In this document: one piece after another, positions 1-10,046 of the stretch | Numbering within the stretch: position 1 is the stretch's first letter | Layout: every line of letters starts with the position of its first letter | Assembly (NCBI RefSeq): GCF_013409305.1 | Contig: NZ_JACBZJ010000001.1 | Coordinates: 3,968,001 to 4,032,000, forward strand | From: Cellulomonas soli | GTDB lineage: Bacteria > Actinomycetota > Actinomycetes > Actinomycetales > Cellulomonadaceae | DNA: 64,000 bases | Direction of reading: 5' to 3' | Notes under the pieces: generated by a model | What the model saw: the letters and a program-made list of their open reading frames with translations, nothing else | Told to the model about the DNA's origin: nothing | The model's database searches: none | Position numbers and translations under genes: made by a program

Positions 1-108
1 TAGCACCCCCGGGGTCCGCGTCCCGCATGGCGTTTCGCTCACGGCGCAGCGAGGCGGCGCACCCCCGGGTCCTCGGTCCCAGGGGCACGCCGCCTCGTCG
101 GACGCAGA

Positions 109-1254
109 TCAGGCCCGCGGCTCGTCCTCGTCGTCCTCGGGCGGCCGCACGGCACCCGAACCCGGACGCTGCCCGAGCTCGACCGACGGGTCGAAGGGCA
201 GGCCGCTCAACGTCCCGGCCCCCGTGGCGTCGGCCGTCGCGGCCGCCGACTGCCGGCGGGCCTCGGCGAGCGCCTCGCTCGGATCGGTCAGCGCGACCGG
301 CGGGAGGTCGGCGCCCAGCGGCGAGGTGCCCGGGGCACGCGTCGAGGCGGTCGCCGGACCGCCCGTGCCGACGAACCCGCCGGCGAGCTGGCCGAGGGCA
401 CCCGTGAGCTCGGCGGGCAGGAACCACATCTTGTTCGACGGGCTCGCAGCGATCTTCGGCAGCGTCTGCAGGTACTGGTAGGCCAGCAGCTTGGGGTCCG
501 CGTCCCCGCGGTGCACCGCGTCGAACACCTGCAGGATCGCGCGCGCCTCACCCTCGGCCCGCAGGATCGCCGACTGCGCCTCGCCCTCGGCCCGCAGGAT
601 CGCGGCCTGCTTCTCGCCCTCGGCCGTGAGGATCTGCGACTGCTTGACACCCTCGGCCGTGAGGATCGCGGCACGCCGGTCGCGCTCGGCACGCATCTGC
701 TGCTCCATCGAGCCCTGCACCGAGGCGGGCGGGTCGATCGCCTTGAGCTCGACGCGGTTGACACGGATGCCCCACCGCCCGGTCGCCTCGTCGAGCACCC
801 CACGCAGCTGACCGTTGATCTGGTCACGGCTGGTCAGCGTCTGCTCCAGGTCCATCGACCCGATGACGTTGCGCAGCGTGGTCACGGTCAGCTGCTCGAT
901 GCCGGTGATGTAGTTCGCGATCTCGTAGACCGCAGACTTCGGCTCCGTCACCTGGAAGTAGATGACCGTGTCGATGCTGACCACCAGGTTGTCCGAGGTG
1001 ATCACGGGCTGCGGCGGGAACGAGACCACCTGCTCACGCAGGTCGACGCCCGCACGCACGCGGTCGACGAACGGGATCAGCAGGTGCAGCCCGGCGTCGA
1101 GCGTGCGCGAGTACCGGCCGAGCCGTTCGACGAGGATCGCCACGGCCTGCGGCACGATGCGCACCGAGCGGACCAGCGCGATGACGACGAACAGCACGAT
1201 GAGGCCCAGCACGACGTACACGGCGACCTGCCCGACGTCGGTGGTGTTGTTCAT
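109..1254 (-). CDS. SPFH/Band 7 (stomatin/paraslipin-type) membrane protein
   Basis: A 381-residue membrane-anchored SPFH-domain protein. One N-terminal hydrophobic segment lies at about residues 9-28, followed by the Band 7 domain (VRIVPQAVAILVERLGRY onward). A charged helix then carries repeated AEGE blocks (ILTAEGEKQAAILRAEGE) and leads into a Pro/Ala-rich disordered tail. The family forms large membrane oligomers linked to microdomains and membrane quality control. I chose the ATG at 1254 because AGGAG sits just upstream. The longer in-frame start at 1332 would add a Pro/Arg-rich leader before the membrane segment. The NfeD-like gene lies 89 bp upstream on the same strand, the classic NfeD/SPFH pairing, so the two probably act together. 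The specific substrate is unknown. Confidence 0.93.
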   Translation of the reverse strand: MNNTTDVGQVAVYVVLGLIVLFVVIALVRSVRIVPQAVAILVERLGRYSRTLDAGLHLLIPFVDRVRAGVDLREQVVSFPPQPVITSDNLVVSIDTVIYFQVTEPKSAVYEIANYITGIEQLTVTTLRNVIGSMDLEQTLTSRDQINGQLRGVLDEATGRWGIRVNRVELKAIDPPASVQGSMEQQMRAERDRRAAILTAEGVKQSQILTAEGEKQAAILRAEGEAQSAILRAEGEARAILQVFDAVHRGDADPKLLAYQYLQTLPKIAASPSNKMWFLPAELTGALGQLAGGFVGTGGPATASTRAPGTSPLGADLPPVALTDPSEALAEARRQSAAATADATGAGTLSGLPFDPSVELGQRPGSGAVRPPEDDEDEPRA

Positions 1255-1343
1255 GGGTTCTCCTGGGTCGGCCCGCCGACCCCGGTCGGGGCGGGACGGG
1301 TGGATGGCTCGGGCTGGTGGGGGGTCGGGCACGCGGGGGTCGG

Positions 1344-1811
1344 CTAGGCCTGCGCAGCCCCTTGCCGGCCCTCCGCCGACGGGCGGGCCGCCCGCACGAC
1401 GACGGCCGTGGCCCCGTCGATGCGGGTCACCGTGACCTCGGTGCCCGGGGGCAGCGTCACGGACGGGTCCGTCCGGGCGCTCCAGACCTCACCGCGCAGC
1501 TTGATCCGGCCCTCCGCCGCGGAGACGGTGCTGACGACGACCGCCGACCCGCCGACGAGCGCTGCGGCGTTGGTCTCGACGAGGGGCATCCGGCCGCGCA
1601 GGTGGCGCAGCAGCCAAGGACGCAACGAGCCGAGCAGCAGCACGGAGGTCACCGCGGCCACCACGAACTGCAGCCACACCTCGGCGCCGAGCCAGGCCGC
1701 GAGCGCCCCGGCCAGCGCGCCGCCGGCGAACATGATGAAGACGAGGTCGACCGAGAGGATCTCGAGGATGGCCAGGACGACGGCTCCCCCGACCCACCAG
1801 AGCCAGTCCAT
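1344..1811 (-). CDS. NfeD-like membrane protein
   Basis: A 155-residue protein with hydrophobic segments at about residues 3-45 and 50-70, then a C-terminal beta-rich domain (GRIKLRGEVWSARTD, later GTEVTVTRIDG) that matches the OB-fold of NfeD proteins. It is the short NfeD type, without the ClpP-like protease domain. A strong GGAGGAGGT ribosome-binding site precedes the ATG. It is first in an apparent two-gene operon with the SPFH gene. NfeD proteins are known partners of SPFH proteins in membranes, but the molecular role here is inferred from pairing only. Confidence 0.9.
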   Translation of the reverse strand: MDWLWWVGGAVVLAILEILSVDLVFIMFAGGALAGALAAWLGAEVWLQFVVAAVTSVLLLGSLRPWLLRHLRGRMPLVETNAAALVGGSAVVVSTVSAAEGRIKLRGEVWSARTDPSVTLPPGTEVTVTRIDGATAVVVRAARPSAEGRQGAAQA

Positions 1812-2009
1812 GGCGACCTCCTCCGTGTCAGAGACGGGGGTCGCACGGCCTGCGCCGACACGTCTCGCACCGGCGTCACCGGCACGCCGCGTGCGCGGCC
1901 CGAGGGGCTGCTCCGCCTCTCCTCGATCCTACTGACCGCACCGCGTCCGCGCGGGGGATCCGGGCACCGATGACGAACCCGACGCCGTGGCCCGCGACCA
2001 GGCGGGGCG

Positions 2010-2801
2010 TCAGGCCGGACGCACCGCGCGGGCCGACCAGCGCCCGGCCACGTGGTCGACCGTCAGGTCCATGTCGAAGGCACCCGACAGGTTCTCCTGC
2101 GTGAGCACCTCGTCGATCGGCCCGGAGGCGAACGCGCGCCCGCCGCGCAGCAGCAGCAGGTGCGTGAACCCCGGCGGGATCTCCTCCACGTGGTGGGTGA
2201 CCAGCACGAGCACGGGCGAGCGCGGGTCTCCGGCCAGCTCGGCCAGCGCGGACACGAGCTCCTCGCGCCCTCCGAGGTCGAGGCCTGCGGCCGGCTCGTC
2301 GAGCAGCAGCAGCTCGGGGTCCGCCATGAGGGAGCGGGCGATCTGGACGCGCTTGCGCTCGCCCTCGCTCAGCGTCCCGAAGTACCGGTCGGCGAGGTGC
2401 GCGACACCGAACGCCTCGAGCAGGTCCGCGGCCCGCTGCTCGTCGACCTGCTCGTAGCCCTCGCGCCAACGCCCCGTCACGCCGTAGGCGGCGGTGAGCA
2501 CGACGTCGCGCACGGTCTCCCCGGAGGGGATGCGGTCGGCCAGCGCGGCGCTCGACAGCCCGATGCGCGGGCGCAGCTCGAAGACGTCGACGCGACCGAG
2601 CGTCTCGCCGAGGAGGGCGGCCGTGCCGTGCGTCGGGTGCATCCGCCCGGAAGCGACCTGGAGCATGGTCGTCTTGCCCGCACCGTTGCGCCCGAGCACG
2701 ACCCAGCGCTCACCCTCGCGCACGGTCCAGGACAGCTCGTCCAGGATCGTGGTCGCCCCCCGGCGGATGGTCACGGCCTGCAGGTCGAGCACGTCGGTCA
2801 T
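2010..2801 (-). CDS. ABC transporter ATP-binding protein (YlmA/ModF-like), no permease nearby
   Basis: A 263-residue single ABC ATPase. Walker A is GRNGAGKTT near residue 40, the signature is LSEGERKRVQIARSL, Walker B is LLLLDEPAAGLD, and the switch histidine is in LVTHH. A TAGGGT hexamer ends 7 nt before the ATG at 2801, so the transcript is probably leaderless. No permease or binding protein is adjacent. The signature carries E where GG is usual (LSEGE), which is common in this stand-alone subgroup. The substrate cannot be told. It may serve a distant permease or have a non-transport role. Confidence 0.85.
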   Translation of the reverse strand: MTDVLDLQAVTIRRGATTILDELSWTVREGERWVVLGRNGAGKTTMLQVASGRMHPTHGTAALLGETLGRVDVFELRPRIGLSSAALADRIPSGETVRDVVLTAAYGVTGRWREGYEQVDEQRAADLLEAFGVAHLADRYFGTLSEGERKRVQIARSLMADPELLLLDEPAAGLDLGGREELVSALAELAGDPRSPVLVLVTHHVEEIPPGFTHLLLLRGGRAFASGPIDEVLTQENLSGAFDMDLTVDHVAGRWSARAVRPA

Positions 2802-2901
2802 GTCCCCGACCCTAGTCGGCGTCGGGCGCTGGTCGGAGCACCTGAGCGGGGCGTGGACCCCGGGGGCGGTCACGGGCCGCGCCGCGCCTACCGTGGTACC
2901 C

Positions 2902-3693
2902 GTGCACGAGCCCTCGCCCCTGCCCCGATCGGTCCTCCTCGCCCTCTGGCTGGACTCCCCGGCACCCGAGCCGGCGGTACTCCTGCGAGCCGTGCAGGGG
3001 GACGACGAGCCGCACACGGTCCACGGCCTCGACGGGGCCGACGACCCCGCTCCGTCCGACGCGGCACCTCTGGCACGGCTGGTCGCCGAGGTCCTCGCCG
3101 GTCCGCACCAGGTCGCTGCGCTGCTGCCCGCACCCGGCGAACCGGCACCGATGACAGGACGCCTCGCCGGGCTCGCCGCCGACCAGGGCGAGGCCCTGCT
3201 GCTGCGCACCCCGACCCGCGCCCTGGCGGCCGTCCCCGAGGTCGTCAGGTTCGGCAGCGAGCGCGAGCACGGGCACCTGGTGACCTGGCACGTGGTGGAC
3301 GTCCCCGACTGGCGCACGGCCGTGCTCGGCGGCGTCGGGTCGTTGCAGGACGCCGAACGCGCGCTGCGCGAGGGGCTCGTCGAGGCGACCGAGGCGCTGA
3401 CCCGGCTCGACGTGGCCCGGTGGCGGCCGGACGCCGCGGGTCGCATCGAGGCGGCGCGGGACGGCGCGCTGCGCCCGGGCCTCGTGCCCGACGGCCTGGA
3501 CGCCCGTCGTGCCCGTGTGCTGACGAGCGCGCTGCGGCTGCGGGCGATCGTCCGGCTCGCGACCGAGGACGACGGGGCCGCGGTCAACCTGTGGCAGGTC
3601 GACCAGCGGTCCACCGCGCTGCGCGAGGTCGACCGGTCCGCCCGCCGGGCGATGGCCGCCGCCGCGACCTCGGACCTGCGCACCCCGAGCTGA
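2902..3693 (+). CDS. Conserved protein of unknown function
   Basis: A 263-residue soluble protein that I cannot assign to a characterised family. The N-terminal 120 residues are acidic and Pro/Ala-rich. The C-terminal half is more ordered, with GHLVTWHVVDVPDWRTA and a helical stretch ending in RLRAIVRLATEDDGAAVN and NLWQVDQRSTALREVDR. No membrane segment or signal peptide is visible. The GTG at 2902 is preferred because TACCGT lies at 2889-2894, exactly 7 nt upstream, the leaderless arrangement seen elsewhere here. An in-frame GTG at 2893 is the alternative. It is transcribed divergently from the ABC ATPase and converges on glgA. Confidence 0.75.
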   Translation: MHEPSPLPRSVLLALWLDSPAPEPAVLLRAVQGDDEPHTVHGLDGADDPAPSDAAPLARLVAEVLAGPHQVAALLPAPGEPAPMTGRLAGLAADQGEALLLRTPTRALAAVPEVVRFGSEREHGHLVTWHVVDVPDWRTAVLGGVGSLQDAERALREGLVEATEALTRLDVARWRPDAAGRIEAARDGALRPGLVPDGLDARRARVLTSALRLRAIVRLATEDDGAAVNLWQVDQRSTALREVDRSARRAMAAAATSDLRTPS

Positions 3694-3711
3694 CACACCG
3701 GACCGGCACGC

Positions 3712-3729
3712 CCGGGCGCCCGCGCCCGG
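3712..3729. terminator. Possible hairpin between convergent genes
   Basis: CCGGGCGC and GCGCCCGG form an 8-bp GC-only inverted repeat with almost no loop, between the ends of the unknown gene and glgA. There is no U-tract. It could be a bidirectional terminator or a chance GC palindrome. Confidence 0.3.
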
Positions 3730-3747
3730 CAGCGCGTCGGGTGCGGG

Positions 3748-4974
3748 TCAGGCCAGGACGGCCCGGTACACCTCGAGCGTGCGCTCCCCGATCGCGTCCC
3801 AGGAGAAGTGCTCCTCGACGCGCGTACGGGACGCCTGACCCCACCGTGCGGCCTGCGCGGTGTCGGCGACGGCGTCGGCGAGCGCAGCCCCCAGGTCGGC
3901 GACGAACCGGTCGGGATCGGTCGGGGTGCCGGTGCCGTCCTGCACCTGGTCGATCGTGACGAGCCGACCGGTGGTGCCGTCGACCACGACCTCGGGGATG
4001 CCGCCGGTGGCCGTGCCGACCACGGGCAGGCCGACGGCCATGGCCTCGAGGTTGACGATGCCGAGCGGCTCGTAGATCGACGGGCAGGCGAAGACCGTGC
4101 CGTGCGCGAGGACGGCGACGAGCTCGTCGCGCGGCAGCATCTGCTCGATCCACACCACGCCGCCGCGCTTGGCGCGCAGCTGGTCGACCAGGCCGGTCAC
4201 CTCCGCGGCGATCGCGGGCGTGTCGGGTGCTCCGGCGCAGAGCACGAGCTGGACGTCGGCAGGCAGCGCCTCGGCCGCACGCAGCAGGTACGGCAGCCCC
4301 TTCTGACGGGTGATGCGGCCGACGAACACGACCGCTGGGCGGTCCGGGTCGATCCCCAGGCCTTCGACCACGGCGCGCGCCCGCGCCCAGGCCTCCTCGC
4401 CCTCGGGCCGACGCCAGCCGTCCAGGTCGATGCCGTTGTGCACCACGTGCACCTTGCTCGGGTCCACGGCCGGGTAGGCGCGCAGGATGTCCTCGCGCAT
4501 GCCGCCCGACACCGCGATCACCGCGGCGGCCGCCTCGTACGCGGTCCGTTCGGCCCAGCTGGACAGCGCGTAGCCGCCACCGAGCTGCTCGGCCTTCCAC
4601 GGGCGCAACGGCTCCAGGCTGTGCGCGGTGACCACGTGCGGGAGCCCGTGCAGCAGACCGGCCACGTGCCCGGCGAGGTTGGCGTACCAGGTGTGGGAGT
4701 GCACCAGGTCGCTGGCCGCGCCGTCGGCCCCGGGCAACCCGACCGCCGACGCCATCTGCAGGTCGACGCCGAGCGTCTGCAGGGCCGCGTTGGCGCTCGA
4801 CAGCTCGCCCGGCACGACGTACCCGTGCACGCCGGGCTCGCTGCGCGTGCCTTCGAAGCAGTGCACCTGCACGTCGATGGTGCCTCGCAGCACCGCGGTC
4901 AGGCCGGCCACGTGGACCCCGGCACCGCCGTACACGTGCGGCGGGTACTCCCGGGTCAGCAGATCGACTCGCAC
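3748..4974 (-). CDS. glgA: Glycogen synthase / alpha-maltose-1-phosphate synthase, actinobacterial GlgA (GlgM) type
   Basis: A 408-residue GT-B glycosyltransferase of family GT4. The N-terminal domain opens with MRVDLLTREYPPHVYGGAGV. The C-terminal nucleotide-sugar domain includes VVFVGRITRQKGLPYLL and the EPLGIVNLEAMAVGLPVV donor-binding motif. Length and motifs match the Corynebacterium-type glycogen synthase, which transfers glucose from ADP- or UDP-glucose to glycogen or to glucose-1-phosphate. GTG start at 4974 with a GGGAGG ribosome-binding site. It is divergent from glgC, the enzyme that supplies ADP-glucose, a conserved actinobacterial arrangement. A TAGCGT hexamer at 5019-5024 is its likely -10. 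Confidence 0.93.
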   Translation of the reverse strand: MRVDLLTREYPPHVYGGAGVHVAGLTAVLRGTIDVQVHCFEGTRSEPGVHGYVVPGELSSANAALQTLGVDLQMASAVGLPGADGAASDLVHSHTWYANLAGHVAGLLHGLPHVVTAHSLEPLRPWKAEQLGGGYALSSWAERTAYEAAAAVIAVSGGMREDILRAYPAVDPSKVHVVHNGIDLDGWRRPEGEEAWARARAVVEGLGIDPDRPAVVFVGRITRQKGLPYLLRAAEALPADVQLVLCAGAPDTPAIAAEVTGLVDQLRAKRGGVVWIEQMLPRDELVAVLAHGTVFACPSIYEPLGIVNLEAMAVGLPVVGTATGGIPEVVVDGTTGRLVTIDQVQDGTGTPTDPDRFVADLGAALADAVADTAQAARWGQASRTRVEEHFSWDAIGERTLEVYRAVLA

Positions 4975-5068
4975 GAGAACCTCCCGTCGGGGCCGGACCG
5001 TCCCGGCTCACGGGCGACACGCTAGCGCGAACGAGCGCGCGCGCCTCGCAGCGAGCGCCCTGACGGCC

Positions 5069-5074
5069 TAGGGT
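5069..5074 (+). promoter_or_regulatory. -10 hexamer TAGGGT of glgC
   Basis: TAGGGT ends 7 nt before the glgC ATG at 5082, so transcription should begin at or next to the start codon. No convincing -35 is visible. Confidence 0.5.
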
Positions 5075-5081
5075 CTGAGCC

Positions 5082-7089
<2,008 letters not shown>

Positions 7090-7128
7090 TCGCGTGCCCG
7101 GTGGCGCCCCGGGCCCGCGCCGGGTCGC

Positions 7129-7665
7129 TCAGTCGGGCGTGGTCAGCCGCAGCAGCCGAGCACCGTTCGGGGCGAGCTGCGCCCACGGGTCCTCGTGCTC
7201 GAGCAGTGTCCAGCTGGCGGTCGGCACGCCGACGCGCACGCGCAGCAGCGTGCCCTCGTCCGATCCCGTGCCGGCCAGCGTCGCCGCGGTGTGCGACATC
7301 GTCGGCTCGTGGCCGACCACCAGCACGGTCCGTACCTGCTCGGGGATCGCGCGCAGCAGGTCGATGACGTCGTGCACGTCCGCGGCATACACCTCGTCGC
7401 TCAGCTCGACGACCGGGTCGAACGATCTACCGTCGAGCGTGGAGGCCAGGTTCGTCCGGACCAGCTCCCACGTCTGCCGCGTACGCAGCGACGAGGAGCA
7501 CAGGACGAGGTCCGGGACGAGCCCGGAACCCGCCAGCGCGGCACCCACGCGGGCCGACTGCCGACGACCCGCGAGGGCGAGCGGACGCTGGTGGTCGACG
7601 ACCCCCTGCGGGTGCTCGGCCTTCGCGTGGCGCAGGAGCAGGAGGCGGCGGATCGGGTCGGTCAC
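7129..7665 (-). CDS. SixA-type histidine phosphatase
   Basis: A 178-residue small histidine (phosphoglycerate mutase superfamily) phosphatase. The phosphohistidine motif is LLLLRHAKAE near residue 8, and the second catalytic His is in VVGHEPTMSH. The RHAKAE variant and short length match the SixA branch, which dephosphorylates phosphohistidine proteins in E. coli. The substrate here is unknown. Its ATG is 15 bp downstream of the fabI stop on the same strand, so it may be the third gene of the fabG-fabI transcript. Confidence 0.88.
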   Translation of the reverse strand: MTDPIRRLLLLRHAKAEHPQGVVDHQRPLALAGRRQSARVGAALAGSGLVPDLVLCSSSLRTRQTWELVRTNLASTLDGRSFDPVVELSDEVYAADVHDVIDLLRAIPEQVRTVLVVGHEPTMSHTAATLAGTGSDEGTLLRVRVGVPTASWTLLEHEDPWAQLAPNGARLLRLTTPD

Positions 7666-7680
7666 CGCTTCAGGGTGCCA

Positions 7681-8448
7681 TCACTGGCCCATGGCGTGCA
7701 CACCGCCGTCGACGTGCACGACCTCGCCCGTGGTGGCCGGGAACCAGTCGGACAGCAGCGCGGCGACGGCCTTCGCGGTGGGGACCGGGTCGGTGACGTC
7801 CCAGCCGAGAGGGGCACGGTCGTCCCAGCGGGACTCCATGGTCTCGAAGCCCGGGATCGACTTGGCGGCCGTGGTCCGGATCGGGCCGGCCGAGACCAGG
7901 TTGACCCGCACGCCCTCGGGGCCCAGGTCACGGGCCAGGTAGCGCGAGGTCGACTCGAACGCCGCCTTGGCCACACCCATCCAGTCGTAGACGGGCCAGG
8001 CGTACCGGGCGTCGAACGTCAGCCCGACGATCGACGAGCCGGTGCCCAGCAGCGGGCGCGCGGCCACGGCGAGGGACTTCAGCGAGTACGCGCTGACGTG
8101 CAGCGCGGTCGCGACGTCGTCCCACTCCCCCGCCAGGAAGTTGCCGCCCATGACCGACTGCGGCGCGAAGCCGATGGAGTGCACGACGCCGTCCAGGTGG
8201 TCGACGTGCTCGCGCACGCGGTCCGCGAGCGCGTCCAGGTCCTCGGTGGAGGTCGCGTCGAGCTGGACCACGGGCGCCTCGGCGGGCAGCCGGCGGGCGA
8301 TCGCCTGGGTGAGGCGGAACTGCCGGCCGAACGAGGTCAGGACGACCTGGGCCCCCTCCTCCTGCGCGAGGCGGGCCACGTGGAACGCGATCGAGCCGTC
8401 GGTGAGGACGCCGGTGACGAGGAGCTTCTTGCCGTCGAGCAGACCCAT
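7681..8448 (-). CDS. fabI: Enoyl-[acyl-carrier-protein] reductase (NADH), FabI/InhA type
   Basis: A 255-residue SDR enzyme that reduces enoyl-ACP in the last step of each fatty-acid elongation cycle. The N-terminal nucleotide site is VTGVLTDGSIAFHVA, the FabI/InhA form of the glycine motif. The active site FDARYAWPVYDWMGVAKAA contains the Y-x6-K pair, and AGPIRTTAAK is the conserved substrate loop. The order fabG then fabI matches mabA-inhA of mycobacteria, with an 84-bp gap. A GAAGGGA ribosome-binding site precedes the ATG. This is the InhA-like target class of isoniazid and triclosan. Sensitivity cannot be judged from sequence alone. Confidence 0.95.
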   Translation of the reverse strand: MGLLDGKKLLVTGVLTDGSIAFHVARLAQEEGAQVVLTSFGRQFRLTQAIARRLPAEAPVVQLDATSTEDLDALADRVREHVDHLDGVVHSIGFAPQSVMGGNFLAGEWDDVATALHVSAYSLKSLAVAARPLLGTGSSIVGLTFDARYAWPVYDWMGVAKAAFESTSRYLARDLGPEGVRVNLVSAGPIRTTAAKSIPGFETMESRWDDRAPLGWDVTDPVPTAKAVAALLSDWFPATTGEVVHVDGGVHAMGQ

Positions 8449-8532
8449 GGTGCGGTCCCTTCGTGCAGTGGGGGTGTGTCGGTGGTCCGGGAGGTGTGCG
8501 AGGGGTGCGTGCGAGAGTGCGCGGGGCCGCGC

Positions 8533-9300
8533 TCAGTGGCCCATGCCGAGGCCGCCGTCGACGGGGATCACGGCCCCGGAGATGTAGGCCGCGGCGGGCG
8601 AGGCGAGGAACTCCACGACACCGGCGACCTCCTCGGCCTGGGCGAACCGGCCGAGCGGGATCTGGTCGCGGTACGCCTGCTGGCGCTCCTCGGGCAGCGC
8701 GCGGGTCATGTCGGTGTCGATGAAGCCGGGCGCCACGACGTTCGCGGTGATGCCCCGGCCACCGAGCTCACGGGTGATCGAGCGCGCCATGCCGACCAGT
8801 GCGGACTTCGAGGCGGCGTAGTTGACCTGACCGGCCGAGCCGTACAGCCCGACGACCGAGGAGATGAGCACGATCCGTCCGCGACGCTGACGGATCATGC
8901 CCTTGCTGGCCCGGCGCACGCAGCGGAACGCCCCGGTGAGGTTGACGTCGAGGACGTCGGTGAACTCCTCGTCGCTCATCCGCAGGAGCAGCTGGTCACG
9001 CGTCACGCCGGCGTTCGCCACCAGCACCTCGACCGGACCGTGCGCGGCCTCGATCTGCGCGAACGCCGCGTCGACCGCGGCGGTGTCGCGCACGTCGGCG
9101 ACCACGCCGAGCACACCCTCGGGCAGGTCGCCCGAGCGGTAGAGGGTGGACACCTTGTCGCCTGCGGCGACGAACCGCTCGGCGATCGCGCGGCCGATGC
9201 CCCGGTTCGCGCCGGTCACCAGCACGCTGCGGGGGGCGGGGGCCCCGGGACTGGCCTCGGGACGGACCTCAGGGGCGTTCTTGTCGGAAGTCTCAGGCAC
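8533..9300 (-). CDS. fabG: 3-oxoacyl-[acyl-carrier-protein] reductase
   Basis: A 255-residue SDR that reduces 3-ketoacyl-ACP with NADPH. The first 25 residues are a Pro/Glu-rich extension before the Rossmann motif VLVTGANRGIGRAIAE. The catalytic Ser is in ISSVVGLYG, Tyr and Lys are in YAASKSALVG, and the C-terminus VIPVDGGLGMGH is typical of FabG. The start is a GTG at 9300, eight nt downstream of a TAGCGT hexamer at 9309-9314. It is the first gene of an apparent fabG-fabI operon in fatty-acid synthase II. Confidence 0.94.
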   Translation of the reverse strand: MPETSDKNAPEVRPEASPGAPAPRSVLVTGANRGIGRAIAERFVAAGDKVSTLYRSGDLPEGVLGVVADVRDTAAVDAAFAQIEAAHGPVEVLVANAGVTRDQLLLRMSDEEFTDVLDVNLTGAFRCVRRASKGMIRQRRGRIVLISSVVGLYGSAGQVNYAASKSALVGMARSITRELGGRGITANVVAPGFIDTDMTRALPEERQQAYRDQIPLGRFAQAEEVAGVVEFLASPAAAYISGAVIPVDGGLGMGH

Positions 9301-9423
9301 GGGACACGACGCTAGCCGACCGTCCCCGCACGTCGAGGCACCGGCGCGGCACAGGATCGGACCGGGTGGTTGTGGGCCATCGACAAAGGGTCCCCTCCGA
9401 CGAGGGCCGACTACGATCAGGTG

Positions 9424-9756
9424 GTGAGCGCGAGACGGGGTGGCGGTGGCGACGACGTGCCCCGGATCACCACGGCTCCGGAGCCGCTGGCGGACGACGT
9501 CGCCCGTCGGCAGCGCCGCTACCTGGTGCAGATGGGCATCCGTGTCGTCTGCTTCCTCGTCTCGGTGATCACCTGGGGGCACGTGCCGCTGGCCGTCTCG
9601 CTCGTGCTGATCGTCGCCGCCGTTGTGCTGCCGTACGTCGCGGTGCTCCTGGCGAACGCCGGGCGGGAGCGACGCGACGTCGACACGACGTTCCTGGACC
9701 CCCGTCAGATCGACCCCGGGCACGACCGCCCGGGCACACTCGGAGGTGGCCGGTGA
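9424..9756 (+). CDS. DUF3099-type two-helix membrane protein
   Basis: A 110-residue protein of unknown function. After a basic N-terminus (RRQRRYLVQMGIR) it has two hydrophobic segments, about VVCFLVSVITW and PLAVSLVLIVAAVVLPYVAV, and a charged C-terminal tail. This looks like the actinobacterial DUF3099 family. The GTG at 9424 is chosen because TACGAT at 9412-9417 lies 6 nt upstream. GTG 9421 and an ATG at 9370 are less likely. It overlaps the next gene by four bases (GTGA), so translation is probably coupled. Confidence 0.75.
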   Translation: MSARRGGGGDDVPRITTAPEPLADDVARRQRRYLVQMGIRVVCFLVSVITWGHVPLAVSLVLIVAAVVLPYVAVLLANAGRERRDVDTTFLDPRQIDPGHDRPGTLGGGR

Positions 9757-10046
9757 GCCTGCTGCACCCCGTCCCGGACTCGGTGGACGAGCTCGTCTGC
9801 TCGGCCCGCCGGTGCCGTCAGGCGCCCGCCTGGGGACTGCTCTGGAACAACCCGAAGCTGCACACGCCGCAGCGCCGCAAGGTGTGGCTGGCGTGCGACG
9901 AGCACCGCGGGCAGCTCGAGGAGTACCTGGGCGTGCGTGACTTCCTGCGCTCCACCGTGCCGGTCGAGGACCTGCCGCGCGTGGTCGACGGCGCGCAGGA
10001 CGCCGACGAGCCCGCCGGGCCGTCCGCCGGGGGCGCGCACCCGTGA
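9753..10046 (+). CDS. Small conserved actinobacterial protein, possible zinc binder
   Basis: A 97-residue soluble protein. CSARRC near residue 14, then WLACDEH about 30 residues later, supply three Cys and a His that could bind a metal. A conserved-looking core WGLLWNNPKLH lies between them. The C-terminal third is acidic and probably disordered. I recognise it only as a conserved hypothetical. The gene is embedded between the DUF3099 gene and SURF1, with four-base GTGA overlaps at both ends. Confidence 0.72.
   Translation: MSLLHPVPDSVDELVCSARRCRQAPAWGLLWNNPKLHTPQRRKVWLACDEHRGQLEEYLGVRDFLRSTVPVEDLPRVVDGAQDADEPAGPSAGGAHP

Noticed and set aside
2052..3959. A 635-codon plus-strand frame
   Set aside because: It covers the ABC ATPase in antisense and the unknown gene in another frame, with Arg-rich composition. 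It is a shadow.
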